Origin: Nitrosomonas sp.
GTDB lineage: Bacteria; Pseudomonadota; Gammaproteobacteria; Burkholderiales; Nitrosomonadaceae
Reading direction: 5' to 3'
DNA length: 64,000 nucleotides
Assembly (NCBI RefSeq): GCF_020852615.1
Contig: NZ_JADZAJ010000015.1
Span: 23,433 to 87,432, forward strand
The translations under genes and the position numbers were made by a program. A model generated the notes under the pieces. The model saw nothing but the letters and a program-made list of their open reading frames with translations, made no database searches and was not told the DNA's origin. Shown piece after piece: positions 45,255-53,939 of this stretch. The stretch's first letter is position 1, and each line of letters opens with the position of its first letter.

Positions 45255-45952
45255 TTTTTATCCTCCTTGGCGCTCAGTTGTACGATATAGCTGGTCAGTT
45301 TTTGCAGATCTGCATCTGAAATATCGAGTTTTGGCATCCAGATACCTTTATCGATTTTCTGCGGATCCTTGATATAGCTGTAAATGAAATCAGGTTGAAG
45401 ACGCGCGCCTGCGGTTGCCATTTCCGGCCCGGACAGCCCGCCCTTGCCTGGTGCCGTCATATGGCAGGCAGAGCAGCCGCGCAGCTTGTTGAAATACATG
45501 GTTCCCATTGACGGGACAACTTTCTGGTTCTTGAAAGCCCCTTTCTCAATCAGCCCTTCCGGACCAGTCAGTGTCATCAGGGCATCTGCTGCAGCCTCAG
45601 CATCCTTTGTAGTCAGTTTGGGATGAATGGTAAGTGACGGTTCATCCACCACATCTTCTTTGGCACCGGGTTTGACATGTTTACGATAGAACTCACCCGC
45701 CGGGCGAATCTTCGTTGGATCCTGCAGCCATTTCACCAGCCAGTCCTTGTTGAATTTACTCCCGGCGTAATAGAGATCCGGCCCTTTGCGTTCCCACAGT
45801 CTGTCAAGGGATGTATTTTCCGGTTTGGTCAGCGCATGGCAGGAAGCGCATTCCAGTTGAAGCAGTACGGCTGGCGCTTCTCCTGCATGGACTGCAAGCG
45901 GTGCTGTAAAAAAACTTACACTGATTGCAGCTAACAAGTAAGGTTTCATCAT
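45251..45952 (-). CDS. ncgB: Dihaem cytochrome c of the nirK cluster
   Basis: This 233-residue exported cytochrome has two haem c sites, CASCH near residues 35-39 (LECASCHALTKP) and CSACH near 155 (RGCSACHMTAPGKGG). The signal peptide is about the first 23 residues. It corresponds to ncgB of N. europaea. It lies about 25 bp after ncgA and is translationally coupled to ncgC. It is presumably part of the electron path between the multicopper oxidase, ncgC and NirK. Confidence 0.88.
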   Translation of the reverse strand: MMKPYLLAAISVSFFTAPLAVHAGEAPAVLLQLECASCHALTKPENTSLDRLWERKGPDLYYAGSKFNKDWLVKWLQDPTKIRPAGEFYRKHVKPGAKEDVVDEPSLTIHPKLTTKDAEAAADALMTLTGPEGLIEKGAFKNQKVVPSMGTMYFNKLRGCSACHMTAPGKGGLSGPEMATAGARLQPDFIYSYIKDPQKIDKGIWMPKLDISDADLQKLTSYIVQLSAKEDKK

Positions 45953-45978
45953 TTTCCTCCTTTAATTATGGTTACTCG

Positions 45979-47049
45979 TTATTCCTCAATGGGTTCCCCT
46001 TTGAAGACTTTGGAGTTATGCATTCCAAGATCTTTTTTCAGGGATTCCTCGTAATAAAAATCCGGTACAAATTTCTTGTCTTTCCATACATAGAAGGGAT
46101 GATTAATACCCACTTCTTCATATTCGATAGTTGTCATGATTCCCCCATCCGGTTTGTCTCCATTGGTGGTATGGGTATCAACATGATCGTGAATCATCCA
46201 TAAACCGGGGTTATCCATATTGATGATGACGTCGTAACGCTCACCCGGCCCTACGAGGACGGTATCGCCCTTGATGGGTTTTTCCAGAGGGAAACCATCT
46301 TTGAACGCGATTTGTGAGATATGGCCATGGGTATGGATGGCGTGAACATGGTCACCTGCACCTATCAGTCTCAACCGGATGACATCGCCTTTTTTCACTC
46401 GTATCGGCTGGGTTTCAGGAAAGGATTTGGCGTTGATCGTGTAGTAATCGAAGGTATCCCCCGGAATACCGCCTTCACCCGGCTTGTTCGCCCAGGATGA
46501 CACCCAGTCGGAAAGCATCAGGATGTATTCCTTGGTGACTGTTTTCTCGATCGGGAGCGGATCTTTCGGATCCACAATAAAAGGGCCCCACATACCGCGC
46601 ATGGTGACATGCTCATTAACATTGACATGGCAGTGATACCACATCGTGCCCGAAGGCTCGGCTTTGAACTTGTAGGTGAACGTATCACCCGGTTCTATCG
46701 CATGCTGAGTGGCGTGGGGCACACCATCACTCTGCCAGGTACCGCGCTGCAGCATGCCGTGCCAGTGAATCGTGTGTGGCAGTGTCGTCATGTTGGTTAC
46801 ATTTACCGTAACGTCATCCCCTTCCTTGACATGGATGAGCGGAGCAGGAACCTGGCCATTAAACGCAAAGGTATGAAAATCTCTTTTGCCGACCAGAACG
46901 ATGCGCGTATCTTCAATGGATAAGTCAAATTCACGCTTCTCCGCCTGACTGGTTGCCGGGAGCAGCATCAGCGCAGCCAGCACCAGTACAAGGTGAGATA
47001 TAAAATGAGCCAGGTTGTAACGTGAATACAGCGAAATTGATTTTTTCAT
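45979..47049 (-). CDS. ncgA: Two-domain multicopper oxidase of the nirK cluster
   Basis: ATG 47049 (MKKSISLYS, with AGGA seven bases upstream) gives 356 residues with a signal peptide. Copper motifs are TIHWHG, MWYHCHVNVNEH followed by MRGMWG, HAIHTHGH and IHDHVDTH. The Cys-His-Met type 1 site is in domain 1 and the HxH pairs form the trinuclear interface. This matches the type C two-domain multicopper oxidase of N. europaea. It is the promoter-proximal gene of ncgABC-nirK. The substrate is not settled; a role in handling nitrite or NO stress is inferred from context. Confidence 0.92.
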   Translation of the reverse strand: MKKSISLYSRYNLAHFISHLVLVLAALMLLPATSQAEKREFDLSIEDTRIVLVGKRDFHTFAFNGQVPAPLIHVKEGDDVTVNVTNMTTLPHTIHWHGMLQRGTWQSDGVPHATQHAIEPGDTFTYKFKAEPSGTMWYHCHVNVNEHVTMRGMWGPFIVDPKDPLPIEKTVTKEYILMLSDWVSSWANKPGEGGIPGDTFDYYTINAKSFPETQPIRVKKGDVIRLRLIGAGDHVHAIHTHGHISQIAFKDGFPLEKPIKGDTVLVGPGERYDVIINMDNPGLWMIHDHVDTHTTNGDKPDGGIMTTIEYEEVGINHPFYVWKDKKFVPDFYYEESLKKDLGMHNSKVFKGEPIEE

Positions 47050-47162
47050 AAAACAATCCTTTTGGTATATATTGGATACATCTTTTTTTGTATGAAAGAT
47101 CGCCAAATACGGGTGTACCCGGCTTCTTTACCAACCATAAACTCTTAAAACTACCCCCTCTT

Positions 47163-47187
47163 AAAGATATATTACTAATACATCTTT
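47163..47187. promoter_or_regulatory. NsrR-type operator upstream of ncgA
   Basis: The 25-bp site has arms AAAGATATATT and AATACATCTTT around a three-base centre, with one mismatch. This fits the NsrR consensus (AAGATGYATT with inverted partner). It begins six bases after the -10 of the ncgA promoter, so bound NsrR would cover the start site and repress until NO or nitrite appears. NsrR control of this operon is documented in N. europaea; here it is inferred from the motif. Confidence 0.75.
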
Positions 47188-47193
47188 CGGCGG

Positions 47194-47221
47194 ATTCTAC
47201 ACCCATGATCCGGATTGTCAA
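47194..47221 (-). promoter_or_regulatory. Promoter of ncgABC-nirK
   Basis: On the minus strand TTGACA (-35, 47216-47221) is 16 bases from TAGAAT (-10, 47194-47199). The NsrR palindrome lies just downstream. The transcript would have a 5' leader of about 140 nt before the ncgA ATG. A half-matching AAGATGTAT copy occurs in that leader near 47075-47083. Confidence 0.65.
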
Positions 47222-47415
47222 CCAGTCAAATCTGAAACCTGATCAACGCTTTCACCGCGCCTGATAACCCTGATCAGCGAGTGGTGTTTTTATCAGAAAC
47301 ACCGCTTGCTAATGGAATAAATTACAGCTCTTCCATGCCAGAACCAGTCGGCCTGTTACAGAAAACTGGTTCCATCCCCATCCCTCTTTATCTGACGATA
47401 CTGCTGCAAACACCA

Positions 47416-47451
47416 ATGTGACAATTTGTCACATTGACCAAACAATTTGTT
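47416..47451. promoter_or_regulatory. Two tandem palindromes, centres 21 bp apart
   Basis: A perfect 19-bp palindrome, ATGTGACAATTTGTCACAT (47416-47434), is followed by a second with the same ACAATTTGT core, AACAATTTGTT (47441-47451). Their centres, 47425 and 47446, are 21 bp apart, two helical turns. This looks like a double operator for a dimeric regulator that I cannot name. A TTGACC hexamer at 47434-47439 and CAATAA 17 bases on would place the second palindrome in the spacer of a plus-strand promoter for the CobN-like gene; this promoter assignment is weak. Confidence 0.6.
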
Positions 47452-47795
47452 AAACACAATAATAAAAAAGAGATTTAACAGAACCTTCCTTGTTTGGCAT
47501 GAAAAACCGCTTGTATTTTTCTCGTTTCAGACCCTGTATTTACCCTGTCTCAAAAGGTTCATATTGGTTCATACGCAGCACATGAAACCAGCCTCCAGAA
47601 ATGCTGTATCCGTCGTATTCAGCCGGACAGCTGTCTCATGTTTTCTGACAAATCCACTAAAGAAACTCCGGCTGTACCAGCCCGGAATCAGTCTGGTCAC
47701 AACAGCAAACCCCGCTGACCCGGTATTGCGCATATAAAAAATACAGGATGACCTTGTTGCAACCCAATGATTTACATTTTTTATCTGTCAGCCAC
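47452..47795 (+). other. Leader region before the CobN-like gene
   Basis: This region of about 340 bp lies between the palindromes and the CobN-like start. No long gene is supported. A 28-codon frame beginning near 47499 has no ribosome-binding site. No cobalamin riboswitch consensus boxes are visible. If the palindromes mark the promoter, this is an unusually long 5' leader. Confidence 0.35.
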
Positions 47796-50700
47796 ATGAA
47801 AAAATCTCTATTTCTCCTGATAGCACTGATACTGCTGGCACCTGCTGCTTTTGCACACAAAGTAACCCTGCTATCAACCCGGTTTGTTCTGGAACACAAG
47901 TTCAACCTGATGCAGGCTGCTTCTGCCGGTTCCGGTATTGATCTGCACTGGGTGCAGGCGGATCGGGATGGTGAAGAAGGTGTGCACAAGGCACTGAAAA
48001 ATGCTCAACTGGTAATTATCGATGCACCACGCACTGATGATCAGGCCGTCATCGAGCGTATTGCCGGCAATCAGTTGCGTGAACTTGCCATCCCCATCAT
48101 CACTTTCCAGACCATGGGCGGGCAAATCAGGCCGCAACACCTGCCCCCGGAGATTGCCGAACGGCTTTATGCCTATTATGTGGCCGGCCGGCGGGTGAAC
48201 TATGAAAGACTGTTTCACTATCTGTACATCTGGCTGGAAAAAGGAGATGTGAGCACAATCCAGCCACCGGCAGATCTTCCTGATGGTGGCATTTATCACC
48301 CCGGCCATACTGACCGTATTTTTTCGACACTGCCCGCGTATCTGGACTGGTGGGAAAAACAGAAGGCCGGCCCCGCGCTGGAAAGGCCCGTGATCGCCAT
48401 GGAAATAGCTTCCAGCTATATCGCGGATGGACAGATACGCATGCTGGATGAGATGGTGTCAGCGCTTGAACAGGCGGGCGCCCTGCCACTCGTGTTTTAT
48501 CGCAGTACCCGTATTTCACGCGGGTCAACTGTACAAATACCGGCAGCAAACAAGGCTGATAATGCCGCAGCGGCTTTCGGCAGTCGCAATGCTGGTGACG
48601 GGTGGCAAGGCAGCAGGCAGTCGGGCGATTCCCGATCAGGTCAATCACCCGAAAAAACCGGTGATACCATTCAACCTGCAGATGACCCGGGATTTCCGAA
48701 TCCTGCCCGGAACCGGAATGTTGAAGTTAATGAACCGCTTATCACCTATCAGGGCAAAATCCTGCCGCAGGTCATCCTTGTCAGCACCTTTCTCGGCAAT
48801 AATCCTGAAGGTCGCAAAGCCTGGCACCAGGCACTCGGTATCCCGGCCATCAATATACTTTCCTATCGCACGGGTACACGTGCTGATTATCTGAAAGATA
48901 GCGCCGGGATCAGCAGTTTCTTTATTCCCTTCACTTTAACCGCTGCCGAATACATCGGATTGCAGGATCCCGTTGTACTCACCACCAACGAGGGAGGGGA
49001 GTTTGTTCCCATGCGGGAGCAGATGGATCTGCTGGTTGGCAAGGCTATCAATCTGGCACGCCTCAGCCTCAAGGCCAACGCTGATAAACATGTTGCCCTG
49101 CTGTTCTGGAATCATCCTCCCGGTGAAAAAAATCAGGGCGCCTCCAATATGAACGTTCCCCGGTCACTCGAATACCTGATCGAGCGTCTGCGTTCGGAAG
49201 GCTATGCATTTGAAGGAACAACTGAAGAACAAATAATTGAGACTGTCGGGCAGATGCTGCGCCCGTCATATCGTTCAGGCAGCATTCCCGAGCTGATGCG
49301 TACCCCTCACTGGGATTTCCTGCCCCTTGCCCGTTATCGCGAGTGGTATGAAACATTACCGGAACCGGTGCGCAGCGATATTGAAGCACGCTGGGGAAAT
49401 CCCGAGCAAAGTGCCTGGCTCGCGAGTAAGGATGACATCACCGGATTCGTAATCCCGCGTATGAAACTGGGTAATCTGATCGTTATGCCGCAACCCTCGC
49501 GCGGTGAAATGGCAAATACCGAAGAGGAAAAAAAGCTGTTTCACGATACCAGACAGCCTCCCGGCCATGCCTACCTGGCCAGTTACTTGTGGATACGCGA
49601 GCAATTTGCTGCCGATGCCATCGTGCATTTTGGCACCCATGGCACACAAGAATGGACTCCGGGCAAGGAGCGGGGCCTGTGGGCGTACGACTACCCGAAC
49701 CTGCTGGTAGGCAATACACCGGTGATCTACCCTTACATTGTGGACAATATCGGTGAGGCGATCCACGTTAAACGCCGGGGGCGCGGTGTCATCGTCAGTC
49801 ACCAGACACCCGCCTTTTCCCCGGCCGGCCTCTCGGATGATTTTATGCGAATCAATGATCTGATCCGGGAATATCAATCACTGGATCAGGGACTGGTCCG
49901 CGACAACAACCGCAAGCTGATTATTGAGCAGGCGGTCAAAATGAATATCCACCAGGATATGAAATGGAAAGTTACCGATCTGGAACGTGATTTTGACCAT
50001 TTCCTGCGTGATATTGAAGACTATCTCGAAGATCTCGGTGCCACCCTGCAGCCACTGGGTCTGCACACCTTCGGCCGTGATGCGGAGCAGGCACACCGGA
50101 TCAGCAATGTCATGCAGATGCTTGGACAACCTCTCTATGATCAGCTGGGTATCAAGAATGCCCGTACCCTGCTGCGCGATGATTACCGCAAGATTCAGCA
50201 ATCCGAGCCTTATCGCTTTGTTGAATCGTCTATCTTCTCTGATCAGCCGCCGGATACGATAAGCAATCCCCAATTACAGGCAATCGTTGAACGTGGCCGT
50301 ATGTTCCGCAAGAATCTGCATGCGGCTCAGGAAATTGATTCAGTCATAAAAGGTTTATCTTCCCGCTGGATTGATCCATCCTATGGTGGCGATCCGATCC
50401 GCAACCCGGATGCACTGCCAACCGGCCGCAACATGTACGGATTCGATCCCGCAAGAGTGCCGACACGCGCCGCTTATGAAGCCGGCAGACAAGCAGTCGA
50501 ACAGCTGATCGCCAGTTATAAACTTACGCACGGCAAATTCCCGGAGAAACTTGCATTCTCGATGTGGAGCACAGAAACCATGCGCCATCTCGGTATGCTG
50601 GAAGCGCAGATACTCTACGCCATGGGCGCACGTCCTCAATGGGATGAAGGCGGCCGTGTGACCGGTGTGGAAGTCATTCCACTGAGTGAGCTGGGACGGC

Positions 50701-51995
50701 CACGTATCGATACAGTAATTTCACTGACCGGGCTGTATCGTGACCAGTTTCCAAACGTGATGGAACGCTTCAATCAGGCAATCACCCTGCTGGCTGAGCT
50801 CGATGAGCCGGACAGTGATAACTATATACGCGCCAACACCCTGCGTATTCGGTCACAACTGGAGAACAGGGGGGTGGCACCCGAAGCCGCCGGAGAATTT
50901 GCATTGACACGCATCTTCGGTAATGAAAGCGGTGATTACAGCACCCGTCTGACCAAAGCGACACTGGCCTCGGACAGATGGGATGAAAAGGACGGCAAGC
51001 TTGAAGATCTCTATCTGTCACGCATGTCCTGGGCCTACGGACCCAACACGGCACACTGGAGCCAAAAGCTCACCGATAACCAGGGAAATGAAATCAACAC
51101 TTACGCGGAACATTTGCGCGGTACCAGCGCCGCTGTATTTTCCCGTTCTTCAAATTTGCGCGGGCTGCTCGATACCGACCACCCGTTCGAATATCTGGGA
51201 GGAATATCGATGGCGGTACGGCATCTGGACGGGACAAGCCCGCAACTCTATATTTCCAACATGCGTGATCCGGCACGCGCCAGGCTGGAAGCGGCCGAAG
51301 GTTTCATGGCCAAAGAGCTGCATGCAGTCTACCAGCACCCGAACTGGATCAAGGAAATGCAGAAGGAAGGTTACTCGGGAACACTGAAAATGCTGGATAC
51401 CATCAATAACTTCTGGGGATGGCAGGTTATGGATCGCAACATTGTCCGGGATGACCAGTGGGAAGGATTCCATCAGAGCTATGTCGCTGATCGCTACAAC
51501 CTTGGTATGCGTGACTGGTTCGAGAAATCCAATCCCGTTGCCCTTGCCCAGATTGCCGAGCGAATGCTGGAAGCGATCCGCAAGGATTACTGGCAGGCGA
51601 GCGAACAGACCAAACGTGAGCTGGTCGAGGTTTATACCGATATCGCCAGGCGTCATGATGTCCAGACTGATAACGCCACATTCAGGGCGTACGTTACCGA
51701 ACTGGCTGCCGGTTATGGTTTGAGTGCACCAGGCAGTATGAACAATCACACTGATAATCCGGCAGAGGCCCGGCCTGCCGCACAGCCCGAACCTCAACCC
51801 GCTGAGGTCGTGCGCGGACAGCAGATGGCTGAAGTATCCGACCAGCCGATAGTCGAAGATATCCCGTGGAACTACATCTGGCTGCTTTTCAGCATCGTCG
51901 TTGCGGGCATGATTTACCAGTCATGGCGCACCAACCGGGAAAATCGGCCCTCCTCCGGCAGAAATATTTCTTTTACCAGCAAAATTTTCAACTAA
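47796..51995 (+). CDS. Exported membrane-anchored CobN-like chelatase homologue (HmuS-type)
   Basis: ATG 47796 gives 1399 residues. A signal peptide (MKKSLFLLIALILLAPAAFA) leads, the body is a full CobN / magnesium-chelatase large-subunit domain (for example VHFGTHGTQEWTPGKERGLWAYDYPNLLVGN, of which HFGTHG is the hallmark), and the C-terminus is a Pro/Glu/Gln-rich linker and one membrane helix (WNYIWLLFSIVVAGMIY). Cobaltochelatase CobN itself is cytoplasmic and needs CobS/CobT, which are not here. The topology and the two following genes match HmuS, a CobN-like protein of Bacteroidota haem-use operons. A low-complexity insert occupies about residues 250-320. Confidence 0.82.
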   Translation: MKKSLFLLIALILLAPAAFAHKVTLLSTRFVLEHKFNLMQAASAGSGIDLHWVQADRDGEEGVHKALKNAQLVIIDAPRTDDQAVIERIAGNQLRELAIPIITFQTMGGQIRPQHLPPEIAERLYAYYVAGRRVNYERLFHYLYIWLEKGDVSTIQPPADLPDGGIYHPGHTDRIFSTLPAYLDWWEKQKAGPALERPVIAMEIASSYIADGQIRMLDEMVSALEQAGALPLVFYRSTRISRGSTVQIPAANKADNAAAAFGSRNAGDGWQGSRQSGDSRSGQSPEKTGDTIQPADDPGFPNPARNRNVEVNEPLITYQGKILPQVILVSTFLGNNPEGRKAWHQALGIPAINILSYRTGTRADYLKDSAGISSFFIPFTLTAAEYIGLQDPVVLTTNEGGEFVPMREQMDLLVGKAINLARLSLKANADKHVALLFWNHPPGEKNQGASNMNVPRSLEYLIERLRSEGYAFEGTTEEQIIETVGQMLRPSYRSGSIPELMRTPHWDFLPLARYREWYETLPEPVRSDIEARWGNPEQSAWLASKDDITGFVIPRMKLGNLIVMPQPSRGEMANTEEEKKLFHDTRQPPGHAYLASYLWIREQFAADAIVHFGTHGTQEWTPGKERGLWAYDYPNLLVGNTPVIYPYIVDNIGEAIHVKRRGRGVIVSHQTPAFSPAGLSDDFMRINDLIREYQSLDQGLVRDNNRKLIIEQAVKMNIHQDMKWKVTDLERDFDHFLRDIEDYLEDLGATLQPLGLHTFGRDAEQAHRISNVMQMLGQPLYDQLGIKNARTLLRDDYRKIQQSEPYRFVESSIFSDQPPDTISNPQLQAIVERGRMFRKNLHAAQEIDSVIKGLSSRWIDPSYGGDPIRNPDALPTGRNMYGFDPARVPTRAAYEAGRQAVEQLIASYKLTHGKFPEKLAFSMWSTETMRHLGMLEAQILYAMGARPQWDEGGRVTGVEVIPLSELGRPRIDTVISLTGLYRDQFPNVMERFNQAITLLAELDEPDSDNYIRANTLRIRSQLENRGVAPEAAGEFALTRIFGNESGDYSTRLTKATLASDRWDEKDGKLEDLYLSRMSWAYGPNTAHWSQKLTDNQGNEINTYAEHLRGTSAAVFSRSSNLRGLLDTDHPFEYLGGISMAVRHLDGTSPQLYISNMRDPARARLEAAEGFMAKELHAVYQHPNWIKEMQKEGYSGTLKMLDTINNFWGWQVMDRNIVRDDQWEGFHQSYVADRYNLGMRDWFEKSNPVALAQIAERMLEAIRKDYWQASEQTKRELVEVYTDIARRHDVQTDNATFRAYVTELAAGYGLSAPGSMNNHTDNPAEARPAAQPEPQPAEVVRGQQMAEVSDQPIVEDIPWNYIWLLFSIVVAGMIYQSWRTNRENRPSSGRNISFTSKIFN

Positions 51996-52009
51996 CCGGC
52001 ATTGACTCC

Positions 52010-52516
52010 ATGAACGCACTTGAATCCCTGTTTTACGAAATTTCCCGGCTGTTTCTTACTCCCGTCCTGATTCTGCTTGGCCTGATGTTTGTTTACGCCC
52101 TGTTTGCCACCGGTACGTTGCTGGTGGATACCATACTGCGCCATGCCGGAAACAGACAAAGACAGCCACTGGCCATTTTTATGCAAACCTGCCCGGCAGC
52201 CACCCAGGAAATACTGGAGCTGCACTTGCTCCGCCTGATCGAGCCCTTGCGCATCACCAGCCGGGTTACGCCAATGCTGGGACTGGTGGCGACCATGATT
52301 CCGATGGGCCCCGCACTGATTGCTGTTTCAGAAGGAAATTCGCAAGGCATGGCACAAAGCCTGATCGTCGCCTTTTCTGCAGTTATCATCGCTTTGCTGA
52401 CGGCATCTTTATCGTACTTCGTACTGACTGTACGCCGGCGCTGGCTGCTTGAAGAACTGGAAAACATCCTTGGCAGCCAGATGCCCGCCCATCTCAGTGG
52501 AGTTGCTCATGGCTGA
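52010..52516 (+). CDS. MotA/TolQ/ExbB-like proton-channel protein (HmuU-type)
   Basis: This 168-residue membrane protein has a first helix at about residues 13-38 (LFLTPVLILLGLMFVYALFA) and two C-terminal helices: RVTPMLGLVATMIPMGPALIA and IVAFSAVIIALLTASLSYFVL. This is the TolQ/ExbB/MotA helix pair that uses the proton gradient. The gene lies 14 bp after the CobN-like gene and overlaps the DUF2149 gene by eight bases. It could power the CobN-like protein or a transport step, by analogy with ExbB-TonB. Confidence 0.78.
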   Translation: MNALESLFYEISRLFLTPVLILLGLMFVYALFATGTLLVDTILRHAGNRQRQPLAIFMQTCPAATQEILELHLLRLIEPLRITSRVTPMLGLVATMIPMGPALIAVSEGNSQGMAQSLIVAFSAVIIALLTASLSYFVLTVRRRWLLEELENILGSQMPAHLSGVAHG

Positions 52517-52841
52517 GCGCAGACCCCTTTCCATCCTGGAAGATGAGGACGGTGATGATCCTGTCCTGAGTGTCGTCAACATCATTGATGTTTTTCTTGT
52601 CATCATTGCGGTACTGCTGATCACAGTCATGGAAAACCCGCTCAATCCCTTTACACTACAGGATGCGGTAATCATTAAGGATCCCGGCAAGCCATCCATG
52701 GAAATGGTCATTAAAAAAGGGGAAGAATTAAAGCATTACAAATCTACCGGGCAAATCGGCGAGGGAGAAGGCGCTAAAGCTGGAACAGCCTTCCGCCTCA
52801 AGGATGGCTCAATGATCTATGTACCGGAACGGGGACAGTAA
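52509..52841 (+). CDS. DUF2149 family membrane protein (HmuV-type)
   Basis: This 110-residue protein has one membrane helix (VVNIIDVFLVIIAVLLITVM, about residues 22-41) and a small periplasmic domain with KPSMEMVIKKGEELKHYKS and AGTAFRLKDGSMIYVPE. DUF2149 proteins occur with CobN-like and ExbB-like genes and resemble ExbD/TolR in topology. The ATG at 52509 overlaps the previous stop. The function is inferred only from context. Confidence 0.78.
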   Translation: MAERRPLSILEDEDGDDPVLSVVNIIDVFLVIIAVLLITVMENPLNPFTLQDAVIIKDPGKPSMEMVIKKGEELKHYKSTGQIGEGEGAKAGTAFRLKDGSMIYVPERGQ

Positions 52842-53070
52842 AAATCAGTCTGGTACACAGCAGCACAACTGCCGGCTACCTGCAAAGAATTTATCGGTCA
52901 AGTGGAAAGGGGAGGAAAATCAGCGCCGGAATATTCCTGACGCACGAGAATTGTACAATCCCTGCTTTACCAGGATACCAAGAGATATGCTGTCTTCCGG
53001 TGTAGTATGATGGCAGTAGAACTTTCTCTTTTTATCCCATAACATCATATATTTGCAAAGTTTTCAGGTA

Positions 53071-53505
53071 ATGTTCAATCCATCCAGAGATCAGGTGCGC
53101 CAGCTGTTTTTTGATACATGGCAAAAATATCACCGGAAAGAATTGCTATCCGGTATGGAAACCATTGCGCTGGAAGTCATTTTGCAGCATCCGGAATATC
53201 ATTCCATGCTGCAGGATGTGGAACGTTACCTTGACAAGGATTTTCCACCTGAACTGGGTGAAACCAACCCCTTTCTGCACATGAGCATGCATGTCGCCAT
53301 ACGTGAACAGCTCGCTATTGATCAGCCTGCTGGTATTCTTCAGCGTTTCAGGCAATTAAGAACAAAATTACACGGAGATGAACATGAAGCCATGCATCAG
53401 GTGATGGAATGTCTCGCAGAAATGCTCTGGCTCTCACAGCGCAACCAGACCTCACCCGACGCCACAATTTATCTTGACTGCATGGATGAGCGTATCAGAA
53501 ACTAA
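53071..53505 (+). CDS. DUF1841 family protein
   Basis: This 144-residue cytoplasmic protein has the DUF1841 pattern: MFNPSRDQVRQLFFDTWQKY, ALEVILQHPEYHSML and NPFLHMSMHVAIREQLAID, with a C-terminal ECLAEMLWLSQRN. The His-rich segments HMSMH and HPEYHSM might bind a metal, but the function is unknown. ATG 53071 is used because the longer frame has no ribosome-binding site. A bidirectional terminator follows at once. Confidence 0.75.
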   Translation: MFNPSRDQVRQLFFDTWQKYHRKELLSGMETIALEVILQHPEYHSMLQDVERYLDKDFPPELGETNPFLHMSMHVAIREQLAIDQPAGILQRFRQLRTKLHGDEHEAMHQVMECLAEMLWLSQRNQTSPDATIYLDCMDERIRN

Positions 53506-53507
53506 TA

Positions 53508-53550
53508 AAAAAGCGGAGTGTACCCCGGTTCCGGACACACTCCGCTTTTT
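53508..53550. terminator. Bidirectional terminator between DUF1841 and cytochrome genes
   Basis: A 14-bp perfect stem (AAAAAGCGGAGTGT pairing with ACACTCCGCTTTTT) has a GC-rich loop. The A/T ends supply a T-tract on both strands. It serves the plus-strand DUF1841 gene and the minus-strand cytochrome gene. Confidence 0.82.
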
Positions 53551-53580
53551 ACCTCCGTGTACAAAGTACACGAATGTTTT

Positions 53581-53907
53581 TTATCTTTTAACTTTCAATA
53601 CTGACTGGCTGGAAAAATAAAATGCCAGATTGTCGATATCTTCGGCACTCAGCGCAGCAGTCATTCCGGCCATAACCGGATCTTTACGTACCCCTGCTTT
53701 ATAATCCTTCAGCGCTTTCACAATGTAAGTCCTTGGCTGACCACCAATTTTCGGAAACATTGGTGTTGGGCTGTTACCATCCACACCATGGCAGGATGAG
53801 CAGACTTCTTCGGCTTTCTTTTTGCCAGCTTCAATATCAGCAGCAATCACCTGTCCCGATAGAAGAAACATTGCTCCGCTTATTGCGGCCACCAAACAGT
53901 TTTTCAT
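53581..53907 (-). CDS. Small monohaem cytochrome c
   Basis: This 108-residue class I cytochrome has a signal peptide (MKNCLVAAISGAMFLLSGQV, cleaved after IAA) and the haem site CSSCH near residues 36-40 in EEVCSSCHGVDG. The Met-ligand region is PVMAGMTAALSAEDIDNLAFYF. It is the second of two similar cytochrome genes. It probably shuttles electrons in the periplasm; the partners are unknown. Confidence 0.85.
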   Translation of the reverse strand: MKNCLVAAISGAMFLLSGQVIAADIEAGKKKAEEVCSSCHGVDGNSPTPMFPKIGGQPRTYIVKALKDYKAGVRKDPVMAGMTAALSAEDIDNLAFYFSSQSVLKVKR

Positions 53908-53939
53908 TTTGTTTATATCCCTTGGGTTAAGAAGAATGA

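Noticed and set aside
47499..47585. Possible 28-codon ORF (MKNRLYFSRF...) in the leader before the CobN-like gene
   Set aside because: There is no ribosome-binding site and the composition looks random. Nothing supports translation.
47500..47795. Cobalamin riboswitch before the CobN-like gene
   Set aside because: I looked for the conserved B12-box and flanking stems and did not find them.
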